Shown here piece by piece: positions 9,203 through 11,173 of a stretch of 11,173 nucleotides of DNA (the first letter of the stretch is position 1; every line of letters starts with the position of its first letter). The notes below the pieces were generated by a model, which worked only from the letters and a program-made list of their open reading frames with translations, searched no databases and was not told the DNA's origin. The translations under genes and the position numbers were made by a program. Source of the DNA: Bacteroidales bacterium UBA5287 (GTDB lineage Bacteria > Bacteroidota > Bacteroidia > Bacteroidales > Dysgonomonadaceae); assembly GCA_002411345.1 (NCBI GenBank), contig DHSL01000023.1:1-11173 (forward strand), written 5' to 3'.

Positions 9203-9248
9203 TTACAGGTTGGAGCACGTGTTTGTGTTTCAACCTGTAACTTTTTTT
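9203..9248 (+). terminator. Intrinsic (Rho-independent) terminator of the SusCD operon
   Basis: A perfect 10-base inverted repeat, TTACAGGTTG (9203-9212) and CAACCTGTAA (9231-9240), continues inward through seven more pairs (9213-9219 with 9224-9230, including three G-U pairs), giving about 17 base pairs closed by a four-base loop. It is followed by C and seven T residues (9242-9248). It lies 30 bases after the stop codon of the sialidase-fold gene. There is no A-run on the left side, so it should act only on the + strand. Confidence 0.93.
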
Positions 9249-9439
9249 ATCACTAGCTTATAATGTATAACAATTTTAATGATGTATAAATATTAACTGA
9301 TTTATGACTAAAAAAATGAGATCAGAGTCAATTAGTTATTGAGAGGCTATCATTTTTGGAAAAGATTTTGGATAAGTTAAATATCAAATAGTATAGTTTA
9401 TATATCATTTATCACAGTACCCTACTATTTAAATTATTT

Positions 9440-9448
9440 TATTTTTGT
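9440..9448 (+). promoter_or_regulatory. Candidate Bacteroidota -7 promoter element for the transporter unit
   Basis: TATTTTTGT matches the Bacteroidota sigma-ABfr -7 consensus TAnnTTTGY at every fixed position. No clear TTG-type -33 box is present about 19-21 bases upstream, which lowers confidence, and such an AT-rich region will give chance matches. If used, it implies a leader of roughly 195 bases before the ATG at 9653. A weaker alternative is TATATTTAC at 9505-9513, with one mismatch. Confidence 0.35.
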
Positions 9449-9523
9449 GAAATTAATATTAAATGTTTAAATTTACAAAGTGCATTTTTTAAATAATAAA
9501 ACCATATATTTACAATAAAAATA

Positions 9524-9589
9524 AAGGCTTTTTCCATAAATCCTAATTTCAAGAACATATTTTAAATTCTTTTACGTATCGAAAGCCTT
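9524..9589 (+). repeat. Nested inverted repeats in the transporter leader
   Basis: The outer arms AAGGCTTT (9524-9531) and AAAGCCTT (9582-9589) are exact reverse complements, extended by one G-U pair. Between them lies a weaker pair, AAGAA (9551-9555) and TTCTT (9567-9571). A further 6-base inverted repeat, TGATTC/GAATCA, sits at 9598-9603 and 9613-9618. These could fold in the mRNA leader or mark a regulator's half-sites. Short matches are expected by chance in AT-rich DNA, so function is uncertain. Confidence 0.4.
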
Positions 9590-9652
9590 AATTCAAATGA
9601 TTCAATAATAAAGAATCAAATAAAAGTGTAATTTTTTTTAAAGTCTAAATAA

Positions 9653-11095
9653 ATGAATAAAACAGTCAATATGGGTTATATAGCCTTTATTTCATTAGTA
9701 GCAGCATTAGGCGGACTATTATTTGGTTACGATACCGCGGTTATTTCGGGTACAATTTCGATGGTTACCGAACAATTTACACTTAACTCCGTGCAAAGTG
9801 GTTGGTATGTTGGTTGCGCTCTTCTTGGTTCAATCATTGGTGTAATTTTTGCCGGTAAACTTAGTGACTCAATTGGCAGGAAATGGACTATGATCATTTC
9901 AGCGATATTTTTCCTTTCATCAGCAATTGGTTGTGCTTTATCAAACAACTTGAACCAACTAGTTTTTTGGCGAATTGTTGGTGGAGGTGGGATTGGTATT
10001 GTATCTGTAGTTTGTCCACTTTATATTTCTGAAATCTCTCCTGCATCACATCGTGGCAGACTAGTTTCTTTATATCAATTAGCTGTAACCATAGGTTTTT
10101 TGGCAGCTTATTTAGTAAATTTCTTCTTATTAAAATTATCAGAGAATTTCTACTCTTCAGATTTGATAACATATAAGATATTTGGAACTGAATCATGGCG
10201 TGGCATGCTGGGAGCTGAAACAATCCCTGCCCTATTATTTTTCATGGTTATTTTTCTTATTCCTGAAAGTCCCCGTTGGTTGATTGTCAAACAAAAAGAA
10301 AACAGAGCATTTAAAATTTATTCTAAAATTATCATAAAAAAAGAAGACATACAATTTCAAATTTCAGAGACAAAATCAATGCTACTTGCTCAAAAAGAAA
10401 TATCTTCCGATTGGAAAGTACTTTTTAAGCCCGGATTTAGAAAAGCCGTAATTATTGGATCTGCAATTGCCATACTTGGTCAATTTATGGGAGTAAATGC
10501 TGTTCTGTATTACGGACCATCAATTTTTGAATCAAGCGGTTTATCAAGTGGTGATTCTCTTTTTTATCAATCCCTTATAGGAATAGTAAATATGCTTACA
10601 ACAGTTATAGCTCTTCTTATAATCGACAAGGTTGGACGTAAAAAATTGGTATATTTTGGAGTTATCGGAATGATTATATCACTATCATTCATTGGCTTTT
10701 ATTTTATTAATGGGACTATGCTTGGTTTATCCAGCATCTTTTTGTTAGTTTGTTTTTTAGCCTACATTTTCTTTACAGCAATTTCCATAAGTGCAGTAAT
10801 ATTTGTTTTTCTTTCTGAGATGTATCCAACCAGAATACGTGGACTTGCAATGTCTATAGCCACTCTATCCTTGTGGATAGGTACATATTTAATAGGCCAA
10901 CTTACTCCTTGGATGCTTGAAACATTTACACCTGGAGGCACTTTCTTATTATTTGCCGCCATGTGTATTCCATATATTCTTATAGTATGGAAATTAATGC
11001 CAGAAACAGCAGGTAAATCTTTAGAAGAAATAGAGCGGTTTTGGTTAAAAGACAAAATTGTTCCCTTAAAGAATGAAATTAATACAAATCAATAA
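9653..11095 (+). CDS. XylE-like sugar porter family MFS transporter
   Basis: This is an inner-membrane proton-coupled or facilitative sugar transporter with 12 predicted helices and 480 residues, a normal length for the family. Sugar-porter signatures are GGLLFGYDTAVISG (from residue 20), WRIVGGGGIGI, PLYISEISPASHRGR, PESPRWL, DKVGRKKL, LSEMYPTRIRG and PETAGKSLEEIE. The first ATG places Asp27, the proton-coupling aspartate of E. coli XylE, at the same residue number, which supports this start. Compared with XylE from memory, Phe24, Gln142 (Q168), Gln277 (Q289), Asn282 (N294) and Trp408 (W416) are kept. Gly276 (Q288), Phe384 (W392), Leu407 (Q415) and Phe149 (Q175) differ, so the substrate is probably not xylose. 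The gene starts a new unit after the terminator and leads into an AGE-like gene, suggesting import of a mono- or disaccharide for epimerisation. Confidence 0.93.
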   Translation: MNKTVNMGYIAFISLVAALGGLLFGYDTAVISGTISMVTEQFTLNSVQSGWYVGCALLGSIIGVIFAGKLSDSIGRKWTMIISAIFFLSSAIGCALSNNLNQLVFWRIVGGGGIGIVSVVCPLYISEISPASHRGRLVSLYQLAVTIGFLAAYLVNFFLLKLSENFYSSDLITYKIFGTESWRGMLGAETIPALLFFMVIFLIPESPRWLIVKQKENRAFKIYSKIIIKKEDIQFQISETKSMLLAQKEISSDWKVLFKPGFRKAVIIGSAIAILGQFMGVNAVLYYGPSIFESSGLSSGDSLFYQSLIGIVNMLTTVIALLIIDKVGRKKLVYFGVIGMIISLSFIGFYFINGTMLGLSSIFLLVCFLAYIFFTAISISAVIFVFLSEMYPTRIRGLAMSIATLSLWIGTYLIGQLTPWMLETFTPGGTFLLFAAMCIPYILIVWKLMPETAGKSLEEIERFWLKDKIVPLKNEINTNQ

Positions 11096-11107
11096 AAAAT
11101 AATCACA

Positions 11108-11173
11108 ATGAATATTGTTAATTTGTCACATCTATACAAATCCGAATTGTTTGAAAAGGTTCTCCCTTTTTGG
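11108..11173 (+). CDS. Start of probable AGE (N-acylglucosamine 2-epimerase) family gene, truncated by the window
   Basis: A reading frame opens with ATG 12 bases after the transporter stop and remains open to the window end, giving 22 residues: MNIVNLSHLYKS then ELFEKVLPFW. The pattern LYKxxLxxxVLPFW matches the N-terminal helix of AGE-type epimerases, in which it is followed by a GGYFTCLDR-type segment (not visible here). Members interconvert GlcNAc and ManNAc; relatives include cellobiose 2-epimerases and mannose or sulfoquinovose isomerases. The tight spacing suggests one operon with the transporter. That it is a gene is likely; the family call rests on a short stretch. Confidence 0.62.
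   Translation, partial: MNIVNLSHLYKSELFEKVLPFW

Larger units (their letters stand above)
9249..9652. other. AT-rich intergenic region between the two transcription units
   Basis: This stretch of about 400 bases has no credible gene. The longest start-to-stop frame I followed by eye, at 9304, is only 12 codons with no homology I recognise. It contains a candidate -7 promoter element and inverted repeats in the putative leader (listed separately), plus long A/T runs, including eight T residues about 14 bases before the transporter start. No tRNA, riboswitch I can name, or mobile-element end is visible. Confidence 0.7.

Noticed and set aside
9203..9240. The 10-base inverted repeat as a transposon end or regulator operator
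   Set aside because: Its position just after a stop codon, continuous stem and following T-run fit an intrinsic terminator much better.
9304..9342. Twelve-codon frame (MTKKMRSESISY) in the intergenic region
   Set aside because: It is very short, with no ribosome-binding context or resemblance to known leader peptides; it is consistent with chance.
9894..10223. 109-residue open frame on the minus strand inside the transporter gene
   Set aside because: It lies wholly within a well-supported sugar-porter gene on the opposite strand, and its translation has no recognisable domain; it is a shadow frame.
10762..11055. 97-residue open frame on the minus strand
   Set aside because: It overlaps the conserved LSEMYP to PETAGKS part of the transporter on the other strand, with no family features of its own.

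Overview
The window looks like a carbohydrate-utilisation locus (PUL) from an AT-rich member of the Bacteroidota, probably order Bacteroidales. The reasons are a SusC/SusD pair, a run of lipoproteins with Bacteroidota-only domains (DUF4959, DUF5126, DUF5000, DUF4998), A-rich rather than Shine-Dalgarno leaders before the start codons, and a TAnnTTTG-type -7 promoter element. I cannot name the species.

Bases 1-9248 hold one co-directional unit. It contains the C-terminal two thirds of a SusC-type TonB-dependent transporter (its start lies upstream), a SusD-type glycan-binding lipoprotein, a DUF4959-DUF5126-DUF5000 lipoprotein, a DUF4998-like lipoprotein with an unrecognised middle and a beta-rich C-terminus, and a sialidase-fold lipoprotein with two Asp-boxes and a CBM9-like C-terminus. 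Gaps between genes are 11-22 bases, and the unit ends in a strong intrinsic terminator. The four genes after susC all encode predicted lipoproteins, so the unit reads as a surface glycan-capture and processing complex feeding the SusC channel.

Bases 9249-9652 are non-coding and AT-rich, with a candidate promoter and a leader containing nested inverted repeats. A second unit follows: a XylE-like sugar-porter MFS transporter and, 12 bases later, the first 22 codons of a gene that resembles the start of N-acylglucosamine 2-epimerase (AGE) family proteins. The inferred division of labour is surface capture and trimming (unit 1), inner-membrane import, then sugar epimerisation or isomerisation in the cytoplasm (unit 2).

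A sialidase-like protein, a transporter and an AGE-like gene together recall Bacteroidales sialic-acid (nan) loci. However, no NanA/NanL lyase is visible, the transporter belongs to the sugar-porter class, and the sialidase-fold protein lacks the classical RIP motif. The substrate is therefore open. I saw no mobile element, CRISPR array, tRNA or rRNA.
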